The notes under the pieces were generated by a model. The model did no database searches and was not told where the DNA came from. It saw nothing but the letters and a program-made list of their open reading frames with translations. A DNA stretch of 64,000 nt, taken from Oscillospiraceae bacterium. GTDB lineage: Bacteria; Bacillota; Clostridia; Oscillospirales; Oscillospiraceae. The translations under genes were made by a program, and so were the position numbers. Below are positions 50,169 to 61,259 of this stretch, piece by piece (position 1 is the stretch's first letter; each line of letters opens with the position of its first letter). The DNA lies in assembly GCA_009784725.1 (NCBI GenBank), contig WQXS01000006.1, positions 22,742 through 86,741 on the forward strand, written 5' to 3'.

Positions 50169-53100
50169 ATGACAGATGTCATAAAGGAACAGCTGGATTT
50201 ATGTGTCGGATGTAACAGGTGTGTCAGAGAATGCCTGATGGAAACTGCAAATGTCACATATCATGACGAGCAGGGTAAAATCAAGGTTAAAATCGACCAC
50301 AACAAATGCGTAACCTGCGGGTTGTGTGTTCCTGCATGCAAGCATGATGCGAGACGTTTTGCCGATGATACCGAAAGTTTTTTCGATGATCTTAAAAACG
50401 GTGTTCCGATATCAATTATGATTGCCCCCGCAGTCAAGACAAACTTTATTGAGTTCAAAAAGCTCTTTACGTTCCTAAAGCAACGCGGTGTGCGTAAAAT
50501 TTACGATGTTTCTCTTGGCGCCGATATATGTATATGGGCGCATATCAAGTATCTTAAAGAAAGAGATAACTCCCCGATTATTACTCAGCCATGCCCCGTT
50601 ATTGTTACTTATTGTCAGATGTACCGCCATGATTTACTCGAAAGGCTCTCTCCCGTTCAAAGCCCGATGGGTTGTGCATCAATTTACATGAAGGAATATC
50701 AGGGCATTACCGACCGCATTGCAGCTCTTTCACCGTGTATTGCAAAGGCTGATGAGTTTGAAGAAACAAAACTTGCCGATTATAATATAACCTTCTCTCA
50801 TTTACTGGATTATCTGGTGGAAAATAATATTGAACTTCCCGATATGGAAACGGATTTTGACCATCCGGAAAGCGGGCTCGGTTCATTATTCCCCATGCCC
50901 GGCGGTTTTATGGAGAATATCCAGTTTTTTATCGGAAAGGATTTACATGTAACAAGAGCGGAAGGTCCCGGAGTTTTTGCAAGTCTGGATATGTATGCCA
51001 AAAACCCGGTGGAATTTTTGCCCGATATATACGATGTCCTAAACTGTGATGAAGGGTGCAATGAGGGTACAGCTGCCTTGCATCAGCGAAGCAGATTCGA
51101 AATAAGTAAAATCATGAAGAACCGCAGTATTCTTGCCCGTGATGAATCTAACAAGAAGCATTATGATTCTGTTTACGACTCATACGAAGAGACACTTAAC
51201 CTCGATTTATTTTTACGTGAGTATAAGGCAATACCGACCGAAACCCCGGAAATAAGCGAGGATGACATTCAAAGAGCGTTTGCACTTCTCGGAAAAAACG
51301 ATTACGAGCAGCAGCGTGTAGACTGCTTTGCCTGCGGATACAAAACCTGTTATGACATGGCGAGGAAAATCGCAATAAACATAAATATTCCCGAAAACTG
51401 TATCGTTAAATCCAAAGAAGATGCAAGGCTTGAGCACGAAGAAAACCTGCGTGTCCAGGCGCAAACCATTCAAAAAGAAAAAATGTATGAAGCCGACGAA
51501 CGCATTCGTATAATGTTCGACTCGGCACCGTTTGCCGCGCATTTCTGGGATGAAAAACTGATTATGACGGATTGTAATGAAGAAGCGGCAAAAATGTTCA
51601 ATCTTTCAAATAAAGAGGAATATAAAAGCAGATTTTTCGATTTTATGCCGAAATATCAGCCCGACGGCAAGTTATCTGTTGACAAAGTTAAACAACTGAT
51701 TGCAGATACATTTGAAACCGGTTTTCAACGTGCAGAGCTTATCTGCCTCTCCCCCGACGGCGAACCTGTCCCTGTTGAGGATACATATGTACGTGTTGAG
51801 TTTAAGGGTGAAAGGCTTGTTGCAGGGTACAGCAGGGATTTAAGAGAGCATAAGCAAATGCTCAGGGACCTGGAATCAGCCGTTTCCGAAGCAGACAGGC
51901 AACGGATGGAAGCAGATACTGCAAACAAAGCAAAGAGTGAATTTTTATCACATGTCAGCCATGAAATACGCACACCCATGAATGCCGTACTCGGTACTAC
52001 AGAGCTGCAGCTTCAAAAACCGTCAATGTCTCCCGATTTGAAGGAAGCATTCAACACAATCTACAGCTCGGGAAGCTTGCTATTGAATATTATTAACGAC
52101 ATGCTTGACCTTTCAAAAATCGAAGCCGGAAAATTCGAGCTTGCTCCTGCGATATACGACACACCAAGTATCATATACGATACAGTGCAGCTTAATCTTT
52201 TGCGTTATGAAAGCCTGCCGATAGAATTTGATCTTAATATCGACGAAAATACCCCGCTTGATTTATACGGCGATGAGCTCAGAATCAAGCAGATTCTAAA
52301 TAATATTCTTTCAAATGCATTTAAGTACACCCGTGAGGGCAAAGTTGAGCTTTCGGTTTCCGCAGAGGTCACAGAGTTGCCTTCAGGCGACGACCCCGAC
52401 GAGCGTACAGAGTGTACTCTTATACTGAAGGTAAGTGATACCGGTCAGGGAATGACCGAGGAACAGATTGACAAGCTTTTTGACGAGTATACACGCTTTA
52501 ACACCGACGCAAACCGCACGGTCGTCGGAACGGGGCTTGGAATGCACATAGCCAAACGGTTTGTTGATGCTATGAACGGCAAAATTACAATAGAAAGTGA
52601 AATCGGAAAAGGTACCGAGTTTACGGTATTTCTTCCTCAGGAACGAATCGGCAGTCAAGTGTGCGGAGCGGATGTGGTTGAGAAGCTTCGCAACAGCCGT
52701 TTCAGAGACGCAATGAAGCTGCACAGAGCTCAGGTCGTGCATGAATACATGCCGTACGGCAGTGTCCTGATTGTTGATGATGTTGAATCGAACCTGTATG
52801 TCGCAAAAGGAATGATGCTTCTGTACGGTCTGAAAATAGAAACTGCCGGCAGCGGTTTTGAAGCTGTTGACAAGGTCAGAAACGGCAATGTCTATGACAT
52901 CATATTTATGGACCATATGATGCCCGAAATGAACGGGCTTGAAGCCACGAAGCTAATCCGCGAAGAGGGTTACGAAAATCCCGTTGTAGTACTGACTGCA
53001 AATGCAGTTGCGGGAGCGGCGGCATCGTTTTTGGAAAGCGGGTTTGACGGATATTTGTCGAAACCTATTGATATACGTGAGTTAAATGCAATTGTCAATA

Positions 53101-53735
53101 AAATGATTCGCGACAAGCAGCCGCCCGAGGTTATTGAAGCAATGCGGGAGAAAGCAAAGCAGGAAAGCAGTACAGGTTCAAACGAAAAACCTGCAGTCAG
53201 CGAAGAGCTTTTGCGGACGGTTCTGAAGGACATTGAAAATGCTCTTGTTGTTTTGGATGAACTGATGCCGAAAATAGAAAACAACAGTGATTCCGATTTG
53301 AATCTATATGCAACAACCGTTCACGGAATGAAAAGCGTTCTTCTCCACATCGGTGAAAAAGAACTCTCCGAATCTGCGTACCGTCTTGAGCAAGCAGGAG
53401 ACAACAGCAGCATCGATGAAATCCTCCGTGACACCCCCTTGTTAATCAAAGCAATAAAGCAGATAATAGAAAAACACAAGCCTGCAGAAAGCACAGCTTC
53501 CGAAACACACGAGGACTCCTCCGAGGATATTGAGTTTTTACATGAAAAACTGGAGGAAATACAAACCGCTTGTGAACAATTCAAGAAAAAAATCGCCAAG
53601 ACAGCACTTGACGAGCTAAAAGAAAAAACATGGTCCAAACACACAAACGAACTCCTGACCGAAATCTCCGAATACCTTCTCTACGGCGAATTCAAAAGCG
53701 CCGTCTCCGCTATCAAAGACGCTATTAATAAGTAA
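50169..53735 (+). CDS. Hybrid histidine kinase with [FeFe]-hydrogenase-like sensor, PAS, REC and HPt
   Basis: 1188 residues, no membrane segment. Residues 10-60: two 4Fe-4S motifs (C12 C15 C18 C22; C47 C50 C53 C57). Residues 80-310: hydrogenase-like domain with ligand loops TQPCP (Cys142), LSPCIAK (Cys190) and LNCDEGC (Cys293, Cys297). Residues 386-411: a third cluster, CFACGYKTC...C. PAS about 445-560, HisKA (His598 in [16 protein letters not shown]), HATPase_c 700-825 ([18 protein letters not shown]), REC 860-985 (phospho-Asp915) and HPt (His1052 in VHGMKS). The front half parallels the MCP-linked protein at 10651-12504. Likely senses H2 or redox state and drives a phosphorelay, probably towards the upstream HD-GYP protein. 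Confidence 0.9.
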   Translation: MTDVIKEQLDLCVGCNRCVRECLMETANVTYHDEQGKIKVKIDHNKCVTCGLCVPACKHDARRFADDTESFFDDLKNGVPISIMIAPAVKTNFIEFKKLFTFLKQRGVRKIYDVSLGADICIWAHIKYLKERDNSPIITQPCPVIVTYCQMYRHDLLERLSPVQSPMGCASIYMKEYQGITDRIAALSPCIAKADEFEETKLADYNITFSHLLDYLVENNIELPDMETDFDHPESGLGSLFPMPGGFMENIQFFIGKDLHVTRAEGPGVFASLDMYAKNPVEFLPDIYDVLNCDEGCNEGTAALHQRSRFEISKIMKNRSILARDESNKKHYDSVYDSYEETLNLDLFLREYKAIPTETPEISEDDIQRAFALLGKNDYEQQRVDCFACGYKTCYDMARKIAININIPENCIVKSKEDARLEHEENLRVQAQTIQKEKMYEADERIRIMFDSAPFAAHFWDEKLIMTDCNEEAAKMFNLSNKEEYKSRFFDFMPKYQPDGKLSVDKVKQLIADTFETGFQRAELICLSPDGEPVPVEDTYVRVEFKGERLVAGYSRDLREHKQMLRDLESAVSEADRQRMEADTANKAKSEFLSHVSHEIRTPMNAVLGTTELQLQKPSMSPDLKEAFNTIYSSGSLLLNIINDMLDLSKIEAGKFELAPAIYDTPSIIYDTVQLNLLRYESLPIEFDLNIDENTPLDLYGDELRIKQILNNILSNAFKYTREGKVELSVSAEVTELPSGDDPDERTECTLILKVSDTGQGMTEEQIDKLFDEYTRFNTDANRTVVGTGLGMHIAKRFVDAMNGKITIESEIGKGTEFTVFLPQERIGSQVCGADVVEKLRNSRFRDAMKLHRAQVVHEYMPYGSVLIVDDVESNLYVAKGMMLLYGLKIETAGSGFEAVDKVRNGNVYDIIFMDHMMPEMNGLEATKLIREEGYENPVVVLTANAVAGAAASFLESGFDGYLSKPIDIRELNAIVNKMIRDKQPPEVIEAMREKAKQESSTGSNEKPAVSEELLRTVLKDIENALVVLDELMPKIENNSDSDLNLYATTVHGMKSVLLHIGEKELSESAYRLEQAGDNSSIDEILRDTPLLIKAIKQIIEKHKPAESTASETHEDSSEDIEFLHEKLEEIQTACEQFKKKIAKTALDELKEKTWSKHTNELLTEISEYLLYGEFKSAVSAIKDAINK

Positions 53736-53775
53736 GGGGCTGATGCAAAACGCAAGTGATGCTTCGCCCCTTTTT
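53734..53775. terminator. Terminator between convergent kinase and ABC genes
   Basis: AAGGGGC and GCCCCTT pair across a 25-base interval that contains a weaker inner stem, followed by TTTTTC on the plus strand; it overlaps the last base of the kinase stop codon. Confidence 0.7.
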
Positions 53776-53777
53776 CA

Positions 53778-56700
53778 TTATTCACTTCTGAGAGCTTCGA
53801 CCGGGGCTTTTGAGGCGGCGGCGGAGGCGGGGAGCAGTCCTGCGATGTAGGTCAGAAACATGCTTATTGCTATGAGTATCAGCGGTACGAGCGGCGGGAG
53901 TACAACGAGCTGTACTATACCGAGTTCGTTATAGAGAATGATGTTTGCGATAATAATGATTCCGAATGTTGCAAACACGCCTATGACACCTGCAACAAAA
54001 CCGATTATCAGTGTTTCGGCATTAAATACAAGTCGGATGTTTCCTTTGCTTGCACCGACGGCGCGAAGGATTCCGATTTCTTTTTTGCGTTCAAGCACGG
54101 AGATAAATGTTATAACACCAATCATTATTGAAGAAACTACAAGTGCAACGGAAACAAAAGCAACAAGTGCGTAACTGACCATGTCGACAATATCTGTAAC
54201 AGTTGACATCATAAGCCCGACAATGTCGGTGTAATGAATAACCTTATCGGGGTCTTCCCTCTCCATTCTTGCGTTATAATCATCGAGTATATCGAGTATG
54301 GATTGTTTTGCTTCAAAGCTGCGGGGATAAATCAGGATTTGCGCCGGCACGTTCGGGTCGGCGTAACCAAGCATATGCAGTGTTTGTTCAAAGTTGGTTT
54401 CGGAAGGATTCATAATTGACATCATAAGCTCAAATATTTCTTCCTCGCCAAGCTCTATTTGAAAAGCATCCGCAAGTGCCTCGGCATCAAATATATCCAT
54501 GGAAGCTTGCATTTCCTCTGCAAATCCGTCAAACGCCTCTTGAATCGTCTCTTGGATTTGGTCGGTAATACCGCTCATCGCCTGTGTCATCGAGCTTTGT
54601 ATTCCCTTGGAAATCTGACTTGATAAATCCCGCATTGCTCTTTGCATTGCAACTTCCATTTGCAATGATATACTGCTCATTATTCCTGCCATTGCCTGCT
54701 GCATCATACCCTGCATCGCACTTGAAATTGCCGCTTGCATTTGAAGGGTGATTGCCCCCATCAATTGTTCCATGTATGACGCCATAGCCTGCGCCATAAC
54801 TTCGGAAATTGCTGCCGACAGTTGCTCTCCAAGATCGGTATCTTCCATTGCAGTTTCAAGCATATCTTCTAACAATTGCATTCCGATAGAATCCATATAT
54901 TGCGCGAATAAACCAAATATCTGTTCAGGAGTTAAAAAATCTGGAAGCGGCGGAGTAAAAGCAGGAAGATAATTCAATAAAAAATCTTGCATTAATGCAG
55001 TTGAAATATCTTCTACCAGATTATCCGGTGGATTAACCTGTCCCATTATTGCTGCCATTAAAGCATTTATATCCATTGCAGGAAACGGTACGCCCGATGT
55101 GTCAAATGTCATGCCGCTCAAATCGAGGCTTCCCATATCCATCCCGCTAAGGTCGATATTGCTGAAGTCCATACCGCTCATATCGAGACCGCTTAAATCA
55201 AAGCTGCCGAGATTCATGCCGCTCATATCAAAGCTGCTCATATCCATACCGCTGAAGTCCATGCCGCTCATATCAAAGCCCGAAAGAGCATCTTCAAAAT
55301 CCAGGGTATTGCGGAACATTTCTTCGTCAATTGAGATTATCCTTGAAAAATCAAATGCCGAGTCGGGGTTTTCCTTTTCATCGTCGAAGGTTCTGCCCGA
55401 GAGAACGTTTACATCGGGGTAATCAAGCTGCTGTCTTACTATACGTTTACCGGCTGCGCTTTCCATCAGATGCAAAATAAGCTCCGGTGTGTAGTTAACA
55501 CCCATTCCCAGAACCGTTGTTGTTGCATCCTCACGGGGTTTGACTATACCGACGATTTTTAAATCCATACTCCCGGCGAGCAGCTCTTCCATAAATTCCG
55601 TATCACCGCTCTTATCAACCCAGACATCGAACAAATCATCAAACTGATACAGCTCGGCAGGATGAACAACCTTAAACGAAAGATTCAAAAACATATCATA
55701 TGAAAAGACCCCTTGGCTCGGTTCTATCTCAATCTCTATTTCGCTTCTGTTCATGACAGCCTCAAGCATTGCACGCATTTCCGAGCGGTCGCGAAGCCCC
55801 ATTGAATAAAGCGCAAAGTCCGTCAGTCTTTCACCATGGCTGACTACGAGAACTGCCTCATCAAAGCTTGACGGCCAATGTCCGGTAACAACATCATATT
55901 GATTTTCGTATAATACCGGATTATTCGGCATTTCAAGAAACACATTCATAGACGGCATAAAACCCATACCGCCACCCATTGCATCCTGACCTCCCATGAG
56001 GTTGCTGAAAATTGAATCGGGGTTTATCTGATCAATACCCTCCGATGTATCTGCCAAGTATATCTGAGGAACAATATCGTACATGTAATGAATTGTGCTT
56101 GCATACCTGTCCAGCCGCTGCTCGTTTTCCTGAAAATATGTTTTAAGTGAGGCTAAATCGTTTGTGCTTTGGGTTGCAAAGACGTTTTCCATTATCGGCA
56201 TTTCGCGGATTCCCTCGGGACGGTCGGGCCGCGGCTCACGATGCCTGCCGCCGCCGCCTTCTTCATCATTTCCTCCGAAAAAGCCTGATAAATCAAACCC
56301 CTGGTCCTGTATCGCAAGCGGATAAATACTAAGCGTCTCTTCTTCGATATTTCTTATATATTCATTGATACCATTTGACAATGCAAGGATTGTAGCGATG
56401 CCGATAATTCCTATCGAACCTGCAAAAGCGGTTGTAATTGTGCGCCCTTTTTTTGTCATAAGATTGGAAAATGAAAGCATAATCGCCGTCAGAAACGACA
56501 TGCTTGCTCTTCTCGGCTCTTTACCGACACGCCAATCCTCCGAAGCAGGGTCATAGTGCCTTGTATCTGATTTAACTTTTCCGTCGGTAAGCTGAACAAT
56601 ACGGTTTGCATATTCTTCGGCAAGCTCATTATTATGTGTAACCATTATAACAAGGCGGTCTTTTGCAATCTCGGTAAGCAGCTCCATGACCTGCTTGCTT

Positions 56701-57227
56701 GTTGTTGTATCGAGCGCACCTGTCGGCTCGTCGGCAAGCAAAATCTCGGGGGCATTGATCAAGGCACGTGCAATTGCAACACGTTGCATCTGCCCGCCGC
56801 TCATCTGCCCCGGTTTTTTCCGTATATGATCTTTTAGCCCGACCCGGTCGAGTGCCTGTATTGCTCTTTTTCGCCGCTCTCTTCTCGAAACACCGCTAAG
56901 GGTCAGAGCAAGCTCAACATTTGCAAGAACTGTCTGATGCGGTATAAGGTTATAGCTTTGGAAAACAAACCCGATGCGGTTATTCCTGTATGTATCCCAA
57001 TCACTTGCTTTATAGTTTTTTGTCGATATTGTATCGATTTCCAAATCGCCCGAATCGTATCTGTCAAGCCCGCCGATGATGTTGAGCATTGTTGTTTTAC
57101 CCGAACCCGACGGACCTAAAACAGCTGCGAATTCGTTATCACGAAACGCAATAGAAACGCCGTCCAACGCATTTTGCGTAAAGCCGGCGGTTGTATAAGA
57201 TTTTGTAATACCCTTTAATCGCAGCAT
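53778..57227 (-). CDS. ABC transporter fusion (MacB/LolD-type ATPase plus FtsX-type permease) with large repeat insert
   Basis: 1149 residues. Residues 1-230 are an ATPase: Walker A GPSGSGKTTMLN, signature MSGGQMQRVAIAR, Walker B EILLADEPTGALD. One helix at about 262-285 opens the permease; three C-terminal helices (about 1010-1145) with the FtsX pattern (LERKKEIGILRAVGAS) close it. Between lies an extracellular part of about 700 residues. Residues 645-715 form a degenerate five-residue repeat (GMDMS, SFDMS, GLDMS, NIDLS), and 775-930 a Met/Gln-rich helical region (AMQGMMQQAMAG). MacB-like transporters move peptides, lipoproteins or drugs by outside motion; the substrate is unknown. The insert is far longer than in most relatives. 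Confidence 0.9.
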   Translation of the reverse strand: MLRLKGITKSYTTAGFTQNALDGVSIAFRDNEFAAVLGPSGSGKTTMLNIIGGLDRYDSGDLEIDTISTKNYKASDWDTYRNNRIGFVFQSYNLIPHQTVLANVELALTLSGVSRRERRKRAIQALDRVGLKDHIRKKPGQMSGGQMQRVAIARALINAPEILLADEPTGALDTTTSKQVMELLTEIAKDRLVIMVTHNNELAEEYANRIVQLTDGKVKSDTRHYDPASEDWRVGKEPRRASMSFLTAIMLSFSNLMTKKGRTITTAFAGSIGIIGIATILALSNGINEYIRNIEEETLSIYPLAIQDQGFDLSGFFGGNDEEGGGGRHREPRPDRPEGIREMPIMENVFATQSTNDLASLKTYFQENEQRLDRYASTIHYMYDIVPQIYLADTSEGIDQINPDSIFSNLMGGQDAMGGGMGFMPSMNVFLEMPNNPVLYENQYDVVTGHWPSSFDEAVLVVSHGERLTDFALYSMGLRDRSEMRAMLEAVMNRSEIEIEIEPSQGVFSYDMFLNLSFKVVHPAELYQFDDLFDVWVDKSGDTEFMEELLAGSMDLKIVGIVKPREDATTTVLGMGVNYTPELILHLMESAAGKRIVRQQLDYPDVNVLSGRTFDDEKENPDSAFDFSRIISIDEEMFRNTLDFEDALSGFDMSGMDFSGMDMSSFDMSGMNLGSFDLSGLDMSGMDFSNIDLSGMDMGSLDLSGMTFDTSGVPFPAMDINALMAAIMGQVNPPDNLVEDISTALMQDFLLNYLPAFTPPLPDFLTPEQIFGLFAQYMDSIGMQLLEDMLETAMEDTDLGEQLSAAISEVMAQAMASYMEQLMGAITLQMQAAISSAMQGMMQQAMAGIMSSISLQMEVAMQRAMRDLSSQISKGIQSSMTQAMSGITDQIQETIQEAFDGFAEEMQASMDIFDAEALADAFQIELGEEEIFELMMSIMNPSETNFEQTLHMLGYADPNVPAQILIYPRSFEAKQSILDILDDYNARMEREDPDKVIHYTDIVGLMMSTVTDIVDMVSYALVAFVSVALVVSSIMIGVITFISVLERKKEIGILRAVGASKGNIRLVFNAETLIIGFVAGVIGVFATFGIIIIANIILYNELGIVQLVVLPPLVPLILIAISMFLTYIAGLLPASAAASKAPVEALRSE

Positions 57228-57329
57228 TAATTGCTTCCCTTACGTGTTTTTATGGATTTGCAAAAAAATTGCAGTCCCGTTTAATACCACAGGGAAGAAT
57301 ATCACATATTTATGTACTAGATATGAACA

Positions 57330-57746
57330 TTATTTAAGTTCTTTGATTATTTCGTCTTTTTCTCTGAGTTGGTTAATAATCCCAATATGGTAATCGACAC
57401 GTTGCTTTATTATTATCTCGTCAAAGGGTTTGCGGATATAGTCGATGGCACCGAGGGTGAGGCCTTTGCGTTCGTCGTCTATATCGATTGCTCCCGATAT
57501 AAGAATCACCGGGATGTCTTTTGCGTGGTCAAGCTGATTAAGCCTTGCCATTACTTCAAAACCGCTGAGTCCGGGCATGATAATATCAAGGATTATCAGG
57601 TCGGGATGTGTTTTCTCCAGATTTTCCAAAGCGGACAGCCCGTTTTTTGCAGTGCTGATCATATAATCCTGTTTTAGAATCCCGATAAGCTCCATTAGTG
57701 TTGTTGTATCATCGTCTATTATTAACAGCTTGTTCTTTTTTTCCAT
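57330..57746 (-). CDS. Single-domain response regulator (REC)
   Basis: 138 residues from ATG 57746; an earlier in-frame ATG at 57770 has no SD, while AAAGGAG lies 14 bases before the chosen one, a long spacing. The receiver has LIIDDDT, phospho-acceptor in LIILDIIMPGLSG, Ser in ILISGA and Lys in IRKPF, then a helix (REKDEIIKEL) and no output domain. It follows the Cache-GAF hybrid kinase by 36 bases, so it is a likely phosphate acceptor of that protein's HPt domain. Confidence 0.9.
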   Translation of the reverse strand: MEKKNKLLIIDDDTTTLMELIGILKQDYMISTAKNGLSALENLEKTHPDLIILDIIMPGLSGFEVMARLNQLDHAKDIPVILISGAIDIDDERKGLTLGAIDYIRKPFDEIIIKQRVDYHIGIINQLREKDEIIKELK

Positions 57747-57782
57747 AAAACCACTTAAAGCTCCTTTCATGCGGGATTATAA

Positions 57783-60700
57783 TTACAGTGAATCTCTAAG
57801 CTTATGAATTGTTACTACGGCCTTGTCGAAATCCAGGTCTTCGAGCTGTTCAATCAGGTCTTCACTGCCTGCAACTGCCCGGATATCATCAATAAAATCA
57901 AGGCTGTCGGGATTGCTCTGCTCAAGCAGCGGAACCAATTTATCGAGCAATTCCTTTGCTTCTGCTGTTGTGAGCTTTTTATCATCCGATGTTGCAGCTT
58001 TGTTTTGTTCCTGCTCCCTTATAATAGGCTCAAGCTCTGCAAGCACCATTTTAAGCTCCGATTCAAGTGTTGTCAGGTGGTGCGGTGCAACGAGATTGTC
58101 GCCGTCCTTAAGCAGAAACTCAACCTTCTCTGCAGCTTGTGTCAGAAGGGTTTTGTTGAGCTGACCCGCATTACTTTTGAGTGTATGCGCAAGCCTGAAT
58201 GCAAGCTCTACATCTCCCGAGCTGAGAGCAGATTTTATTTCTTCGGCTACATTCTGGTTATTTTTGTAGAAGCTGTTTATTTTACGCATCCGCATATCAT
58301 TTTCATACTGCTCATGCTTTGCAGCATCTTCTTTTTTCCAGCTCAGAGGCTTGAAATATTTCATAAGGCAGCGCCAAAGTTCTTGCGATGTAAATGGTTT
58401 GCCCATGCAGTCGCTCATTCCGCTCGATTCGTATATTTCCATATCATTGGTCATTATATTCGCTGTCAGTGCAACGATAGGAACGCCTGTTTTCATTGCA
58501 AGTATATGGCCCGATGCTTCAATACCGTCCATTTCCGGCATATGAATATCCATGAAGATAAGATTAAACATCTTCATGCCCTTATCGACACGCTCCTTGA
58601 CGTAATCGACACCTTCCTTACCGTTGGATGCAATAACGGTCTTGAGTCCGACCCTTGAAAGATGGTCGACAATAACCTGCTGGTTCATTGCATTATCTTC
58701 GCAGAGCAGCACTTCGCCTTCAAAGAGCGGTTTGACAAGGTCGTCGAAGACAATGCGAGATTCAAGTCTTTCGTTTTCATCGACAGTTTCAGCGTGGAAT
58801 ACAAGGTCAAAGCTGAACTTCGTTCCGACACCGAGCATACTTTCGACAATAAGATTTCCGCCCATCATAGTAATCAGGTTTTTCGTAATCGCAAGCCCAA
58901 GCCCCGAACCGCCGAATTTTCTTGTTGTTCCGCTTTCGGCCTGTGTAAAGGGTGAGAAGATTCTCTCCATCTGCTCCTGGGTAAGCCCGATACCGCTGTC
59001 CTTTACTTCAAAGCCCATGGTTATGCTGTCTTCGCCCACTTCTTTTATTGCAGCCATCATCTTTATCATACCCGAATTTGTAAATTTAACGGCGTTTGAA
59101 AGAAGGTTGACAAGTGACTGGCGGAGCCTTGTCGGGTCACCGTAGAGTCTTTTGCCGAGTGAGGGTTCTGCGTAGAAATGCAGTAATAATCCTTTTTCGA
59201 TTGCCTTCGGCATGATAACCGTCCGGCAGGAGGCAAACATTTCGTGTAAATCGAAGGGAATGCTTTCCATTTCCAGCTTGCCGGATTCGATTTTCGAAAT
59301 GTCCAGAATGTCATTTATAATCTGCAGGAGCCACTCTGCATTTGTGAGAATTTTTGCAAGGTAATCCTTTGTTTTAACACTTATATCATCATCGAGAGCA
59401 AGCTCCGAGAATCCGACGATACTGTTCATCGGAGTTCTTATCTCATGACTCATATTTGCAAGGAAGTCGGATTTTGAACGGCTCGATGCTCTTGCCTGTT
59501 CAATGGCGACCTTGAGTTCTGCCGTCATTTCATTATGCAAAAATGCATTACCGATGAGCAGGCAGGCAGAGCGGAGTATCGCAGCTTCGTTTTCGGAAAA
59601 TTCTCTTTCCTGCGTACAATCGTCAAATCCCGCAAATCCCCAGAAGTTGTCTTCGATGAATATCGGAGCTGCAAAGGCGGATAAAACACCTGTTCCATCC
59701 AGGAAATCCTGCGTAATCTGATCCATGTTGACTGCTTTTCCGTTTACACATTCGCCTTTTTCAAGTAATGCAGCCCAGTCCGGAAGTGAGGTACTGTATA
59801 AAATATCCTCCGTAAAATCAGCGCCCTGTGCAGATGCTCCTTCGGCAAGCCATTCATAGAGCTGTGTCGAATAAAGCTCGTTGTCTTTTGTGTAGTTTTT
59901 CCAGATATAAACCCTGTCGGAACCGACTGCCGTGCCGAGTACACCCATGCTTTTAAGCAGATTATCTTCAAAGTCGGTAATTTCAGTGTTCAGAAGCATA
60001 CTTGCAGCTTCATTCACGGCATTTAACAGACCGTCTCGGTCCTTGACCTCCTGCATCATTCTGCGGTTTTCCCTGTCGGTTTTTTCCCTTGCAAAATCAA
60101 TGCGAATCATTATAAGCATCAGGCTTATTGCAACAACTGCGCCAAACGCTGATAAAACAAGTGCCATTGTTGTGACTTCGCGGTAATATACATTTATAGG
60201 TGCCTGAAATCCGATATACCATCCGTTTGACAGCTGTTTTAAGAACGCAAGGGATTCCTCACCTGTAAAAGATACCATTATCTGCTCGTAAACATCCCTG
60301 CCGAGCTGCATGTCATCGGCAAAAACCGATACGGGTAAAAGCGGATTTGTGACATTAAGCCCGATAAAAGGCTCATACGGGTGAGCGACAATATTCAAGT
60401 CCCTGTCAAAAATAAGTCCGAAGCCGTCTTGTGCAAGAGCAGTTTCAATTAGGGTATCTGCAATATCACTAATCCGGAGATATAGAGCAACAACACCAAG
60501 CTTGTTACCGTCATTATCGAACAGAAGCCGTGAATATGAAAAAACATTTTCACCCGAGGATGCATCTGTAAATGTAGAAGATTCTGCTATTTCACCATTT
60601 GCAGACTGTGCTTCCAAAAACCACATTCTGCTTGTCGGATCAAAGTCTTCGGGCGGTTCCCACCCGATACCGTTCATAAACACGGGTTTTTCAAGCGCTT

Positions 60701-61115
60701 CACCTTGAACCATTTCGAAATAACCTATAAAACCGTCAAATCCGCTGAAAGTGCGCAAGGCATTTTCACGGACATACTCTGTTTGAAGATTATAAAAATT
60801 TTGGATTCTGTTTAAATCGTCACCTTGCAGAAGCATATCATGAACCGCTTCCGAGAAAATCCCGAGTGCTGTTCTTGCTTCGGAAATTGTAAGCTCGAAT
60901 TTTGCTTTTTCTGATGCGATAATGCTGTTTGTACGCTCTAACATTGAGGTTCTTATCATATTACTGGTGAAAAAATAGCTCAGCAATACCATAGCTGTAA
61001 AAGAAAGGGCAATAAAAACGAGCTGGATAATCAGGCGCGAGCGGCTGTGGGACATCATGCTCCTGTTTTTCCTGCTTTTATTTTCCTCAATATTTTCCAA
61101 ATCAACTCTGCGCAT
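57783..61115 (-). CDS. Hybrid histidine kinase with Cache, GAF, REC and HPt domains
   Basis: 1110 residues. Two membrane helices (about 28-50 and 320-345) enclose an extracellular double-Cache domain ([33 protein letters not shown]) for small ligands. A GAF domain (about 375-545), HisKA ([15 protein letters not shown]), HATPase_c ([31 protein letters not shown]), a receiver ([26 protein letters not shown]) and an HPt domain ([13 protein letters not shown]) follow. A complete multistep phosphorelay at the membrane. Its kinase/REC part is of the ordinary BarA-like type, unlike the one shared by the proteins at 50169 and 61260. Confidence 0.94.
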   Translation of the reverse strand: MRRVDLENIEENKSRKNRSMMSHSRSRLIIQLVFIALSFTAMVLLSYFFTSNMIRTSMLERTNSIIASEKAKFELTISEARTALGIFSEAVHDMLLQGDDLNRIQNFYNLQTEYVRENALRTFSGFDGFIGYFEMVQGEALEKPVFMNGIGWEPPEDFDPTSRMWFLEAQSANGEIAESSTFTDASSGENVFSYSRLLFDNDGNKLGVVALYLRISDIADTLIETALAQDGFGLIFDRDLNIVAHPYEPFIGLNVTNPLLPVSVFADDMQLGRDVYEQIMVSFTGEESLAFLKQLSNGWYIGFQAPINVYYREVTTMALVLSAFGAVVAISLMLIMIRIDFAREKTDRENRRMMQEVKDRDGLLNAVNEAASMLLNTEITDFEDNLLKSMGVLGTAVGSDRVYIWKNYTKDNELYSTQLYEWLAEGASAQGADFTEDILYSTSLPDWAALLEKGECVNGKAVNMDQITQDFLDGTGVLSAFAAPIFIEDNFWGFAGFDDCTQEREFSENEAAILRSACLLIGNAFLHNEMTAELKVAIEQARASSRSKSDFLANMSHEIRTPMNSIVGFSELALDDDISVKTKDYLAKILTNAEWLLQIINDILDISKIESGKLEMESIPFDLHEMFASCRTVIMPKAIEKGLLLHFYAEPSLGKRLYGDPTRLRQSLVNLLSNAVKFTNSGMIKMMAAIKEVGEDSITMGFEVKDSGIGLTQEQMERIFSPFTQAESGTTRKFGGSGLGLAITKNLITMMGGNLIVESMLGVGTKFSFDLVFHAETVDENERLESRIVFDDLVKPLFEGEVLLCEDNAMNQQVIVDHLSRVGLKTVIASNGKEGVDYVKERVDKGMKMFNLIFMDIHMPEMDGIEASGHILAMKTGVPIVALTANIMTNDMEIYESSGMSDCMGKPFTSQELWRCLMKYFKPLSWKKEDAAKHEQYENDMRMRKINSFYKNNQNVAEEIKSALSSGDVELAFRLAHTLKSNAGQLNKTLLTQAAEKVEFLLKDGDNLVAPHHLTTLESELKMVLAELEPIIREQEQNKAATSDDKKLTTAEAKELLDKLVPLLEQSNPDSLDFIDDIRAVAGSEDLIEQLEDLDFDKAVVTIHKLRDSL

Positions 61116-61259
61116 CTGTTTGCCTCCCGCTTTATTTCTTCCGGCAACTTCCTGTATAAATATACATTATGTTGAAAATTAAATCTGCTGCAGAAACTGA
61201 TTCACTATACCATGTATACATAAATAAAGGAAGAACTTTGTGCTAATTTTGCGCAGATT

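Noticed and set aside
57804..58658. Long open frame (284 codons) on the plus strand opposite the Cache-GAF kinase gene
   Set aside because: It lies wholly antisense to a well-supported kinase HPt/REC region, is rich in Cys/His/Phe typical of shadow frames, and has no SD.
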